43,949 nt of DNA, from assembly GCF_006152115.1 (NCBI RefSeq), contig NZ_VDFU01000029.1, forward strand, positions 1 through 43,949, read 5' to 3'. Of the stretch, positions 18,040 to 27,421 are shown one piece after another. Both the position numbers and the translations under genes were made by a program. Within the stretch, counting starts at the first letter, position 1, and the number at the start of each line of letters is the position of its first letter. Under the pieces are notes generated by a model that was given only the letters and a program-made list of their open reading frames with translations, ran no database searches and was not told the origin of the DNA. This DNA is from Rubellimicrobium rubrum. GTDB lineage: Bacteria; Pseudomonadota; Alphaproteobacteria; Rhodobacterales; Rhodobacteraceae.

Positions 18040-19017
18040 CTACTGCGAGAGCGCCGTGCGCCACGCCTCAATGGAGGGCTCGCGCAGGGGAGCCACATCG
18101 TCCGGGGGCAGGTACAGGGTCGTTTCGGGCCGCATGCTTTCGAAACCCTCGGGCAGCCCGGAGGCGGGGGTGACGGCCGGGTACATCCAGTTGGTCGTCG
18201 GGATCACGCCCTGGAATCCGTCGCTCAGCATAAAGGTCAGGAACCGGTCGGCCAGTTCGGGCTGATCCGTGGATGCGACCGTTCCGGCCACCTCGACCTG
18301 AAGGTAATGCCCTTCGCCGAAGGGAAGGGCGACATAGCCTGCATCCTGCTCCGCGATCAGGTGGTAGGCCGGCGATGTCGTGTAGCTCAGGACGAGGTCG
18401 GCCTCGCCTTCGAGGAACAGGTTGTAGGCCTCGGTCCAGCCCGGCGTGACCGTGACGATGTTGTCGGCCAGCGCCGCCCAGATCGCCGGGGCCTCCTCGC
18501 CATAGGCCGCCTCCATCCAGAGCACGAGCCCGAGGCCCGGCGTGGAGGAGCGAGGGTCCTCGATCACGATGCTGGCGTCGCTTTCGGCCAGTTCACGAAA
18601 GCTCTTGGGGCTCGGGCCGTCCTTGCGACCCACCACCGAAAACCAGCCCCAGTCGAACGGCAGGAAGGTGTCGTCCGACCATTCGACCGGCAGATCGAGC
18701 GATGGCACCTGCCCATGGGCGGCGAAAAGACCCGTGTCCCGCGCGGCCGCGATCAGGTTGGCGTCAAGGCCCAGGACCACGTCCGCCTCGGTCGTCGCTC
18801 CTTCAAGCTGGAGCCGGGCGAGCAGCGCCGCGCCGTCCCCGGCCGCCACGAACCGCAGGTCGCAGCCGCACTCGGCCTCGAAGGCGGTCTCCACGGCAGG
18901 CCCGGGCCCCCATTCGCTGGTGAAGCTGTCATAGGTCAGCACCGTCAGGACGGGCTTGTCCTGCGCCAGCACCGGAGCGGCGGCGACAGCGAGGGTGGCG
19001 GCAAGGGTTCTCTTCAT
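18040..19017 (-). CDS. thiB: Thiamine-binding periplasmic protein
   Basis: 325 residues with a signal peptide (RTLAATLAVAAAPVLA). The mature part has ThiB hallmarks: VLTVLTYDSFTSEWGPGPAVE, VVLGLDANLIAAARDTGLF, PFDWGWFSVV, SFRELAESDASIVIEDPRSSTPGLG and LVLSYTTSPAYHLIAE. It captures thiamine (or its phosphates) in the periplasm and delivers it to ThiP. Its start codon lies just after a hairpin that holds the ribosome site and downstream of a TPP riboswitch, so synthesis should fall when TPP is abundant. Confidence 0.94.
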   Translation of the reverse strand: MKRTLAATLAVAAAPVLAQDKPVLTVLTYDSFTSEWGPGPAVETAFEAECGCDLRFVAAGDGAALLARLQLEGATTEADVVLGLDANLIAAARDTGLFAAHGQVPSLDLPVEWSDDTFLPFDWGWFSVVGRKDGPSPKSFRELAESDASIVIEDPRSSTPGLGLVLWMEAAYGEEAPAIWAALADNIVTVTPGWTEAYNLFLEGEADLVLSYTTSPAYHLIAEQDAGYVALPFGEGHYLQVEVAGTVASTDQPELADRFLTFMLSDGFQGVIPTTNWMYPAVTPASGLPEGFESMRPETTLYLPPDDVAPLREPSIEAWRTALSQ

Positions 19018-19019
19018 CT

Positions 19020-19046
19020 GTTCGTCCTTTGGGCAGGCGGACGAAC
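19020..19046 (-). promoter_or_regulatory. Ribosome-site-sequestering hairpin of the thiB leader
   Basis: On the minus strand GTTCGTCC pairs perfectly with GGACGAAC around an 11-nt loop. The ribosome binding site AAAGGA (19030-19025, 7 nt before the ATG) begins in the loop and enters the 3' arm. This is the likely switch between the TPP aptamer and translation of thiB. No T-tract follows, which favours translational over transcriptional control. Confidence 0.65.
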
Positions 19047-19060
19047 GGGCCCTGGTTGGG

Positions 19061-19146
19061 CCACCTTCCCTCCGCCGGTATTAGCCGGTTCAGGTTCGAC
19101 GGGTTCGCTTGTCAGCATCTCAGCCCGAAACGGGCACCCCGAGGTG
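19061..19146 (-). promoter_or_regulatory. TPP riboswitch (THI element) upstream of thiBPQ
   Basis: Read on the minus strand, the conserved blocks occur in order: CTCGGGGTGCCC, GGGCTGAGATG, then GAACCCGTCGAACCTGAACC, GGCTAATACCGGC and GGAGGGAAGGTGG. These are the CUGAGA and ACCUGA/GGAGGGAA cores of the TPP aptamer. It lies about 45 nt upstream of thiB, with the start-site hairpin in between. Confidence 0.93.
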
Positions 19147-19152
19147 TAGCGG

Positions 19153-19180
19153 AACATAAGGGCGTGCGCCGCCGCCGCAA
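19153..19180 (-). promoter_or_regulatory. Candidate promoter of thiBPQ
   Basis: On the minus strand TTGCGG (19180-19175) and TATGTT (19158-19153) are 16 nt apart. Transcription would start near 19146, just at the 5' end of the riboswitch aptamer. Confidence 0.45.
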
Positions 19181-19248
19181 GTGGCCTTTCCCGCCCAGGG
19201 GTCCGGCTTAGGTTCTGCGCCGCCAACATGCCACGAAAGGGACACCCC

Positions 19249-20241
19249 ATGGATTACCGCCGCCTCGGAAAGTCGGGCCTGCAGGTCAGCGCCCTGTCCT
19301 TCGGCTCCTGGGTGACCTTCGCCAAGCAGGTGGACACGCGTCTCGCCAAGGAACTCCTGACCGAAGCCTACGACGCGGGCGTCAACTTCTTCGACAACGC
19401 CGAAGGCTATGAAGCCGGGCAGTCCGAGGTCGTCATGGGGCAGGCCCTCAAGGAGTTGGGATGGCCGCGCGAGACGTGGATCGTGTCCTCCAAGGTTTTC
19501 TGGGGCGGCCAGAAGCCCACCCAGCGCGGGCTGTCCGCCAAACACGTGACCGAGGCCTGCCATGCTGCGCTGCGCCGCCTTCAGGTCGATCACCTCGACC
19601 TTTACTTCTGCCACCGCCCCGACATCGACACCCCCATCGAGGAAACGGTGCGCGCGATGCACAACCTGGTCCAGCAGGGCAAGGTGCTCTACTGGGGCAC
19701 CTCGGAATGGTCTGCCCAGCAGATCACCGAGGCGCATCAGGTCGCCCGCGAATGGCGCATGACCCCGCCCACCATGGAGCAGCCACAGTACAACCTTTTC
19801 GAGCGCCAAAAGGTCGAGGGCGACTACCTGCCGATCTACGACACCTACGGCCTTGGCACGACGATCTGGTCGCCTCTGGCCTCTGGGCTGCTCACGGGCA
19901 AGTACAACGACGGCATCCCGCAGGACAGCCGGATGGCCCTGCCCGGCTATGAATGGCTGCGCGAGCAGATGGAAAGCGAGAAGGGGCAGAAGCGGCTCCA
20001 GCAAATCCGCGAACTGCAAACGATTGCCGACGGAGCCGGCATCAGCCTCACCCACCTCGCGCTGGCTTGGTGTTTGCGGAACCCGCGCGTGTCCACGGTC
20101 ATCCTGGGGGCATCGCGGCTGTCGCAGCTTCAGGACAACCTCGCCGCGATGGACGCGGTGGAAAAGCTCACCCCCGATGTCATGGAGGCCATCGAAGGCG
20201 TGGTGCAGAACAAGCCGGCCGCGCCGCAACGCTTCGCCTGA
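19249..20241 (+). CDS. Aldo/keto reductase (voltage-gated K+ channel beta-subunit-like)
   Basis: 330 residues from ATG 19249, 7 nt after GAAAGGGA; ATG 19228 is possible but has no clear ribosome site. It has an AKR TIM-barrel: MDYRRLGKSGLQVSALSFGSW, catalytic Asp/Tyr in NFFDNAEGYEAGQSEVVMG, Lys in IVSSKVFW, His in DLYFCHRPD, and the cofactor loop STVILGASRLSQLQDNL. The length and sequence match the AKR6/YghZ group. It would reduce aldehydes or ketones with NADPH; the substrate is unknown. Its stop is followed immediately by the GTG start of the quinone-reductase-like gene. Confidence 0.9.
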   Translation: MDYRRLGKSGLQVSALSFGSWVTFAKQVDTRLAKELLTEAYDAGVNFFDNAEGYEAGQSEVVMGQALKELGWPRETWIVSSKVFWGGQKPTQRGLSAKHVTEACHAALRRLQVDHLDLYFCHRPDIDTPIEETVRAMHNLVQQGKVLYWGTSEWSAQQITEAHQVAREWRMTPPTMEQPQYNLFERQKVEGDYLPIYDTYGLGTTIWSPLASGLLTGKYNDGIPQDSRMALPGYEWLREQMESEKGQKRLQQIRELQTIADGAGISLTHLALAWCLRNPRVSTVILGASRLSQLQDNLAAMDAVEKLTPDVMEAIEGVVQNKPAAPQRFA

Positions 20242-21966
<1,725 letters not shown>

Positions 21967-22042
21967 CCTTGGCCTGCCTCCGCGTCATCCCGAACGCGCG
22001 AAGGAACAAGGGCGCAGCCTCCGCCTTCAACCACCCGTCCGA

Positions 22043-22702
22043 ATGTCCCTGAGTCCCATGCTGATCATTGAGCCCGACTTCGACCACCTGATCGATCTTC
22101 CTGGCGCCGGTCCGACGCCATGTCCCGTGGCTCTGGACTCGCGCGCGACGGGGTTCACCGACCTCGGCTCCCTGCAAGTGCATGAACTAGGGGACCGCGC
22201 GGCTATCGATGGCGAGACGGGAGAGGACGAGATGCTGATCGTTCTTCTCGCCGGGGCCATGACGGTCGCCGTTACCGGCCCACAGGAGGACGGGTTTCAG
22301 TTGGATGCCGATGGGGACTGGGCGATCTACCTGCCGCCTCACCACGTCTACCGGCTCGAGCCGCTGGTTCCCGCGACCGTGGCCCAGGCGCGCGCGCGGT
22401 CAAGCGCAGCGTCGTCCCCTCGAGCCTTTCGTCCTCTCAAGGGCCTGCTCCTTGTCGAAGAGCCCGCCGAACGCCTGCGCCTGAGGCTCCTGCCCCTGGA
22501 GGGAGAGACCGATGCCTCGGCCGGGCTGGACGAGACGACCGAACGTCTGGTCCACCTGACCGGCCCTGCAACGGTCCGCTCAAGGACGGTCACGCGGAAC
22601 CTGCCCCCAGGTCACACGCTGGCGCTGGCTCCGGGCGAGAGCGCGATGGTGACAGGCGAAGGCGAGATCCTGGTCGTGGCTGCGCTCGGACCGCCGCGCT
22701 GA
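22043..22702 (+). CDS. Unrecognised protein, possibly cupin-like
   Basis: 219 residues from ATG 22043 (ATG 22058 is an alternative), 76 nt after the ABC ATPase and in the same direction. I cannot assign a family firmly. The stretches DEMLIVLLAGAMTVAV and DGDWAIYLPPHHVYRLEPL, and later LPPGHTLALAPGESAMVTGEGEIL, look like repeated beta-strand modules of a two-part cupin, with HH in the first part. It is rich in Leu, Glu and Pro, with no signal peptide or membrane helix, so probably cytosolic. The position suggests a role linked to sugar uptake or metabolism, perhaps a sugar-binding or isomerase-like cupin. Confidence 0.6.
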   Translation: MSLSPMLIIEPDFDHLIDLPGAGPTPCPVALDSRATGFTDLGSLQVHELGDRAAIDGETGEDEMLIVLLAGAMTVAVTGPQEDGFQLDADGDWAIYLPPHHVYRLEPLVPATVAQARARSSAASSPRAFRPLKGLLLVEEPAERLRLRLLPLEGETDASAGLDETTERLVHLTGPATVRSRTVTRNLPPGHTLALAPGESAMVTGEGEILVVAALGPPR

Positions 22703-22727
22703 GGCTCACCTCAGTCTTGGCACTAGC

Positions 22728-23435
22728 TCAGGCCAGCCGTTGCACCTTGAAGTTCGAGAACAGGTAGCGGAAACCCGCTTCGCGCAGCATGGCGTCGGCG
22801 CGTGGGTTCACCCCCGCCTCCGCACCATGGAGCCAGCAGAAGATTTCGGCCGGCTGGCCAAGACCCGCTCGCATCTCGTTGGCGGCGGTGTGGATCTCGT
22901 CCCACAGGACATGATCGGGCGTCTCGGGGGTGAGCTCGAAGTGGCTCCGCGAATGGCAGGCGAACCCGTGACCGCGCGCGGCGATGGACCGGCCCTCGTC
23001 CCAGGTCATCACGACACGCTCGTCGGGGTATTCGTCCCGCTTGGGCAGATGCAATTTATGGGCCTTGGCGTAGCTGCGCTGGATAGCGGGCACTACCGCC
23101 GGAAAGGCCGAAGGCACGAAGAACCAGCCCTTGAACCCGAACTCCTCAAGGACAGGAAGCATCACGTCCACGTTGTCGCGGAAGCCTTCGAACAGCACCG
23201 GCATCAACCCTGGCCGCGGGTCGCTCCAGGTGCCGTCGAAGGCCGACGCGAAGTTGTCGGGGGTGATGGGCGTGAAGAGACCGGCATAAGCTGCGAACTG
23301 CTTACGGTACTCCTCCCGGCGGTAGCTGGGCGTCGCGTGAAAGTTCACGACGCGCAGCATGCGCCCGGCCGAGAGCCCCCGCACCAGCGCGGCCAAGGTC
23401 TCATCGAAGGAGCCGGGCAGCAGCAGTTCGCCCAT
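22728..23435 (-). CDS. Polysaccharide deacetylase-like (NodB-homology) protein, degenerate metal site
   Basis: 235 residues. The NodB/CE4 fold is visible in LMPVLFEGFRDNVDVMLPVLEEFGFKGWFFVPSAF, VVMTWDEGRSIAARGHGFACHSRSHFEL and IFCWLHGAEAGVNPRADAMLREAGFRYLF. The HSxxH zinc motif is present (CHSRSH). The first motif, normally TFDDG with the catalytic and metal Asp, reads LFEG, one residue shorter and without the Asp pair. The protein may therefore bind rather than deacetylate carbohydrate, or use altered chemistry. No signal peptide is seen. It overlaps the 115-residue gene upstream by one base and is the last gene of the sugar ABC operon. Confidence 0.72.
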   Translation of the reverse strand: MGELLLPGSFDETLAALVRGLSAGRMLRVVNFHATPSYRREEYRKQFAAYAGLFTPITPDNFASAFDGTWSDPRPGLMPVLFEGFRDNVDVMLPVLEEFGFKGWFFVPSAFPAVVPAIQRSYAKAHKLHLPKRDEYPDERVVMTWDEGRSIAARGHGFACHSRSHFELTPETPDHVLWDEIHTAANEMRAGLGQPAEIFCWLHGAEAGVNPRADAMLREAGFRYLFSNFKVQRLA

Positions 23436-23782
23436 CAGGCGGCCTCGACTGGGTGGAGATCGGCTGCGCGCGAGAAAGCGGGGGTGGCCAGCGACAGGAA
23501 GTGGCGGTCGGCCAGGGCTTCGATCAGGCGGGCGATGTCATCGGCCCCAAGATCGGGGCGGCGCAGGCGCAGTGCCTCGACCCCCTCGGCCAGCAGCATG
23601 GCAAGAATGCGGCCCGAGCCGTCGTGGATCACGGGCCGCGGCGACTGCCCGGTCAGATCCTCGGCCACGAGGAACATGGGCACGCCGATCTCGGCATAGT
23701 CGCGCGAGCCTAGCCGGTCCATGTCGGCCAGACGCGCATCCACCTCCTCCACAGGGAGAGGAGGCAGAGAGAAATTGATCAT
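23435..23782 (-). CDS. Hypothetical protein in sugar ABC operon (115 residues)
   Basis: I do not recognise a family. The protein is acidic to neutral and soluble-looking, without signal or membrane segments. Residues ~30-50 (AEIGVPMFLVAEDLTGQSPRPVIHDGSGR) look like a beta-rich core and ~60-90 like helices (ADDIARLIEALADRHFLSLA). It starts 3 nt after the permease gene and its stop overlaps the start of the NodB-like gene, so all are co-translated. This tight placement suggests a conserved pair with the NodB-like protein. Confidence 0.7.
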   Translation of the reverse strand: MINFSLPPLPVEEVDARLADMDRLGSRDYAEIGVPMFLVAEDLTGQSPRPVIHDGSGRILAMLLAEGVEALRLRRPDLGADDIARLIEALADRHFLSLATPAFSRAADLHPVEAA

Positions 23783-23784
23783 GA

Positions 23785-24747
23785 TCAGCCCTTGACGCTG
23801 CCCGAGGTCACGCTAGCGACGTAGTACCTTTGCAAAGCCAGGAACACAACTATCACGGGTATAACCGAAACGAAGATCGCAGCCTGTTGCAGCGATTTCG
23901 TCGCTTCCTGCTCGAAGGCGCCACGCAGAAGATAGATGCCCACCGGCACAGTCTGGAGGTCAGGTGCGGTGCGCGTGACCGTCATGGTCCAGAGCACCTC
24001 GTTCCAGTGATACAGGAACACGAAGATTCCCAGGGTGGCGAGCCCCGACCCCACCAAAGGCAGGGCGATTCGGAAGAAGATGAAGAACTCCCCCGCCCCA
24101 TCCATGCGGGCTGCATCCAGAAGCTCGTCGGGAATGGTCAGAAAGAACTGCCGCATCAGGAAGATGCCGTACCAGGTCACGGCAAAGGGCAGGACCAGCG
24201 CGGCATAGGAGTTCAGCAACCCCGCCCCCCCGGTTCCCGTCCAGTCGTTGCCACCGAGAAGGGGGACGTAGCGCAGGATGAAGAACCAGGGGATCAGGAA
24301 AATGAAGAAGGGGAACATCTGAGCGCCGACCACGAAGCGGAAGACGTTCAAACGGCCGCGAAACTGGAACTTGGCCAAGGCATAGCCCGCCATGGCCGAG
24401 GTCAGCATCTGCAAGAGCGTGATCGTTCCTGTCACGACTAGGCTGTTGGTCAGCCAGCGGAGCATCGGCAACTCGTCGAAGACCCGGACGAAATTCCCCC
24501 ATTGCGGGTCGCGTGGCCAATAGACCGGTGGCCGGGCCAGGCGCTCGGCCGGGGTGCGCAGGGCTCCGAGCAGCATGTCGAGGAAGGGCAGCAGCATCAG
24601 CGCCGCCCCAAGGATCAGGAGCGCGTATTTGGCGACGGACCAGATCCGTCGCGCCATCGGTCGTCCTCGCCGAGGTGGGGGGCTCAGGACGGCGGTCGTC
24701 CCGGCGACAACGGGCGAGGCGGCAGGAAAGGCGGCGTCGGCCGGCAT
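23785..24747 (-). CDS. Sugar ABC transporter permease (MalG type)
   Basis: 320 residues with about six membrane helices. The conserved inner-membrane signature is in LLDAARMDGAGEFFIFFRIALPLVGSGLA, the EAA loop of MalG-type permeases. The N-terminal ~30 residues (PADAAFPAASPVVAG) are Pro/Ala-rich and poorly conserved in appearance; the start at 24747 fits the 3-nt gap after the preceding gene, though a start at residue 31 is possible. It pairs with the MalF-type permease directly upstream to form the sugar channel. Confidence 0.9.
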   Translation of the reverse strand: MPADAAFPAASPVVAGTTAVLSPPPRRGRPMARRIWSVAKYALLILGAALMLLPFLDMLLGALRTPAERLARPPVYWPRDPQWGNFVRVFDELPMLRWLTNSLVVTGTITLLQMLTSAMAGYALAKFQFRGRLNVFRFVVGAQMFPFFIFLIPWFFILRYVPLLGGNDWTGTGGAGLLNSYAALVLPFAVTWYGIFLMRQFFLTIPDELLDAARMDGAGEFFIFFRIALPLVGSGLATLGIFVFLYHWNEVLWTMTVTRTAPDLQTVPVGIYLLRGAFEQEATKSLQQAAIFVSVIPVIVVFLALQRYYVASVTSGSVKG

Positions 24748-24750
24748 GGC

Positions 24751-25641
24751 TCAGTGCTCCTCCAACCCGCCCCGCCGCATCAGGCGCAGCTGGACCAGGG
24801 TTGCCACGAAGACCAGCGCGAACAGGACGTAGCTGACCGCCGAGGCGCGGCCCAGGCGGAGGTCCTCGAACGCCATCTGATACATGTATTGCCCGGTCGT
24901 GAGCGCCGCCCGGCTGGGCCCTCCCTGCGTGCCGGGGAACAGCACCAACATCAGGGTGAAGTAGCTCATGCCCGAGATGAAGTTGGTGATCACCACGAAC
25001 AGGATCGTGGGCTTCAGGAGCGGGATGGTGATGCGGCGAAACAGGCTCCATGCTCCGGCACCGTCCATCGACGCGGCCTCGTAGTAGCTCTGGTCGATGC
25101 TGTTCAGCCCCGCCGAGAACAGGAGCATGTTCCGCCCCAACTCCATCCACACGAAGACCAGGATCGCCGACAGCATGGCCAGGCTGGGGTCAGTGAGCCA
25201 GCCCGGCCCCGGCAGCCCGAGAAGATCGAGAAGACGGTTCAAAAGGCCATCCGTCGGGCGCAGCAGGAAAGTGAAGATGAAAGCTACGGCCACGATGTTG
25301 GTCACCATGGGCAGCGTGTAGACGACACGCCAGACGCCCTGCAGCCGCGCCCGGCTCAGCGCATAGGCCAAGACCAGCGCGAGCGGGACGCCGAGCACCA
25401 GCGTCCCCAGAGCGAAGTAGAGCGTCTGCCAGACCGTTTTCCAGAAGATGGGATCGGTGGCGAAAAGGTACTGGTAGTTCTTCAGCCCCATCCAGCGGGG
25501 CGGCGACAGCGAATCCCAGGTGGTCAGGCTGATATAGGCGGCAAAGACCACCGGCAGCACGAAGAAGACCGCGGCGAACAGGATCACCGGGCTGAGGAAC
25601 AGCCAGGGCGCCGCTTTCTTCGAACTGAGAAACTGCAGCAT
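24751..25641 (-). CDS. Sugar ABC transporter permease (MalF type)
   Basis: 296 residues from ATG 25641 (MLQFLSSKKAAPWLFLSP); the upstream start at 25707 adds 22 residues overlapping the binding-protein gene. Six membrane helices are visible (e.g. LFLSPVILFAAVFFVLPVVF, LYFALGTLVLGVPLALVLAYALS). The EAA loop is YYEAASMDGAGAWSLFRRITIPLLKPTILF. It lies 28 nt after the binding-protein gene and 3 nt before the second permease. The substrate is a carbohydrate, probably a mono- or oligosaccharide or polyol, not identifiable from sequence. Confidence 0.9.
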   Translation of the reverse strand: MLQFLSSKKAAPWLFLSPVILFAAVFFVLPVVFAAYISLTTWDSLSPPRWMGLKNYQYLFATDPIFWKTVWQTLYFALGTLVLGVPLALVLAYALSRARLQGVWRVVYTLPMVTNIVAVAFIFTFLLRPTDGLLNRLLDLLGLPGPGWLTDPSLAMLSAILVFVWMELGRNMLLFSAGLNSIDQSYYEAASMDGAGAWSLFRRITIPLLKPTILFVVITNFISGMSYFTLMLVLFPGTQGGPSRAALTTGQYMYQMAFEDLRLGRASAVSYVLFALVFVATLVQLRLMRRGGLEEH

Positions 25642-25669
25642 CGTCCCGAGGCTCAGGCGGCGGGGCGGG

Positions 25670-26932
25670 TCAGGGCTGTTCGTCCAGGATGGCCTGGATC
25701 TCGGCATCGGCGGCGGTCAGGGCTTCTTCGGCGGTCATGCTGCCCGACCAGGCCTGGTCAATGTAGCCGCGCAGGATGCGGTCCACCTCGGAGGCCTGCC
25801 AGATGTTGGGCTGCGTCACGGCCCGACCCGAGGTGACCTCCTCGACATAGGCGCGGTCGAAGTCGTCCGCACCCGCCGTCATCTGTTCGAGATCGGCGTT
25901 GTGACCCGAGAACGAGCCCATGCCCTGCATCATCTGCCCGGTGCAGGTCAGTCCGCCCTCCTGCGGCGTGTTGAGGAACCGGAGGAGGTCCCAGGCTTCG
26001 GGCTTGGCCTCCGAGGTGGCGTCCACCGCCCAAAGGAAGGAATAGAGCATCGTGCCGCCCGGCCCATCGGTCGGGATCGGGGCGATGCCGACGGTGTTGC
26101 CGAACTCCTCCCCGAAGGCCTCCTGCCAGCCGAACTTGTTCCAGTTGGCCGAGATCTGCATCCCCACGGCGTTCGAGGCGAAGTTGTCCACCACGATCTC
26201 GTTGGATGTGATCCCGTCCTGGAACAGCGCGGCCTGATCCGACAGGATGCGGATCGCCTCGGGCGAGGTCAGGTTGGTCGAGCGCCCGTCCTCCGCGAAG
26301 GGGGGCACGCCTGCCGCGAACATCTGGGCATAGAAGGGGTGCACGCCTTCGGCGACCGTGGTGCCATAGGCGTAGCCCCCGACGTCGATGTTCCCCTGAT
26401 CGTTGGTGGTCGTGATCGCCTGGGCGATCTCGCGCAATTCGGCCCAGGTCTTGGGCGGGGCATCGTAGCCCGCCTGCTGGAGGAGCGCCTTGTTGTAGAC
26501 CAGCGCGTAGATCGAGAGTTCGGTGGGAATGCCCCAAAGCTGGCCACCGATGGTTGCAGCCCCAACGGTTGCCGGCGAGTAGTTGGCGTTGATGAATTCG
26601 GCAATCTCGGCCGGGGGGGGCTCCAGCACGCCGGCTGCGGCGAGTTGCGGGACCCAGACGGAGTACACGTTGTATATGTCGGGCGCGGTTCCGCCCACAC
26701 GGCTCGTCAGGATGGTCTGGAGAAAGTCGCCATAGGCCGTCTGCTGATGCTCGATGGTGATGCCGGGATGCTCGGCCTCATAGGCGTCGAAGCACGCCTG
26801 AAGCGGGGCGGCTTGCTCCCCGGTGTAGTGCGTCGCCACCTGGATCGTCTTGGCGTCCTGGGCGGAGGCCGCCCCCGCCGCAAGCCCCAGGGAAGAACAG
26901 GCGGCCAGAAGTCCGGTTAGCCGTCGAGTCAT
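25670..26932 (-). CDS. Extracellular sugar-binding protein of ABC transporter
   Basis: 420 residues with a signal peptide (LTGLLAACSSLGLAAGAASA). The mature part is a family-1 solute-binding protein: IQVATHYTGEQAAPLQACFDAYEAEHPGITIEHQQ, GGTAPDIYNVYSVWVPQLAAAGVLEP, LWGIPTELSIYALVYNKALLQQAGYDAPPKTWAELREIAQAI. It captures the sugar in the periplasm for the two permeases that follow. GGGGAGA precedes the ATG. It is the first gene of the five-gene operon reaching 22728; the ATPase is supplied elsewhere, probably by the gene at 20905. Confidence 0.9.
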   Translation of the reverse strand: MTRRLTGLLAACSSLGLAAGAASAQDAKTIQVATHYTGEQAAPLQACFDAYEAEHPGITIEHQQTAYGDFLQTILTSRVGGTAPDIYNVYSVWVPQLAAAGVLEPPPAEIAEFINANYSPATVGAATIGGQLWGIPTELSIYALVYNKALLQQAGYDAPPKTWAELREIAQAITTTNDQGNIDVGGYAYGTTVAEGVHPFYAQMFAAGVPPFAEDGRSTNLTSPEAIRILSDQAALFQDGITSNEIVVDNFASNAVGMQISANWNKFGWQEAFGEEFGNTVGIAPIPTDGPGGTMLYSFLWAVDATSEAKPEAWDLLRFLNTPQEGGLTCTGQMMQGMGSFSGHNADLEQMTAGADDFDRAYVEEVTSGRAVTQPNIWQASEVDRILRGYIDQAWSGSMTAEEALTAADAEIQAILDEQP

Positions 26933-27421
26933 GCGTATCTCCCCATATGCGTCGGGACCGGCAGCATCGTGGCCCGCCGGCCCTCCCGAGACCTAGGAGC
27001 AGCATCGCGCTTGTCCAACGGCCCGCTGCTGTTCAGTCAGGAAGGAATAGGCCAGGTCTGGGACAGCTCCAGGGCAGTTCATGCCCAATCATTGATGCGG
27101 AGCCATCGAGCCACGGGGACATCATCTCGCCCAGGAACCGGGGGCAGGAGCATGTCCATAAGGCGCCGGGAAGCCCATCATCCGACACGCTGGCCTTCGC
27201 GCCGCGACGCCATAGACGTGACATGCCGGACCCCCTTTCAGGCTGCGCCGGGGCGAACGCCCGGCCTGTTCCGTTGCCTGGACTTGGTGCATGAGACTCC
27301 AAGCACCTAGGGCATCAAGGAAACGACCATTCGGCACGAGGCACGAGGCCGCCTGCGGCTTGACGCGACGTGCCCGAGGACCCTACAGGGCGCCGTCCTA
27401 GCCGATGAAAGGGTAGTGTGG
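26933..27421. other. Gene-free stretch of nearly 490 bp
   Basis: No gene is recognisable on either strand; the short open frames have no family pattern. It separates the divergent sugar-binding-protein gene and epimerase gene and must carry both promoters. A TTGACG at 27360-27365 is a good -35 hexamer for the epimerase, but the region 17 nt later (CTACAG) is a poor -10. CCTAGG occurs twice, near 26993 and 27306, without a clear operator arrangement. Confidence 0.4.
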
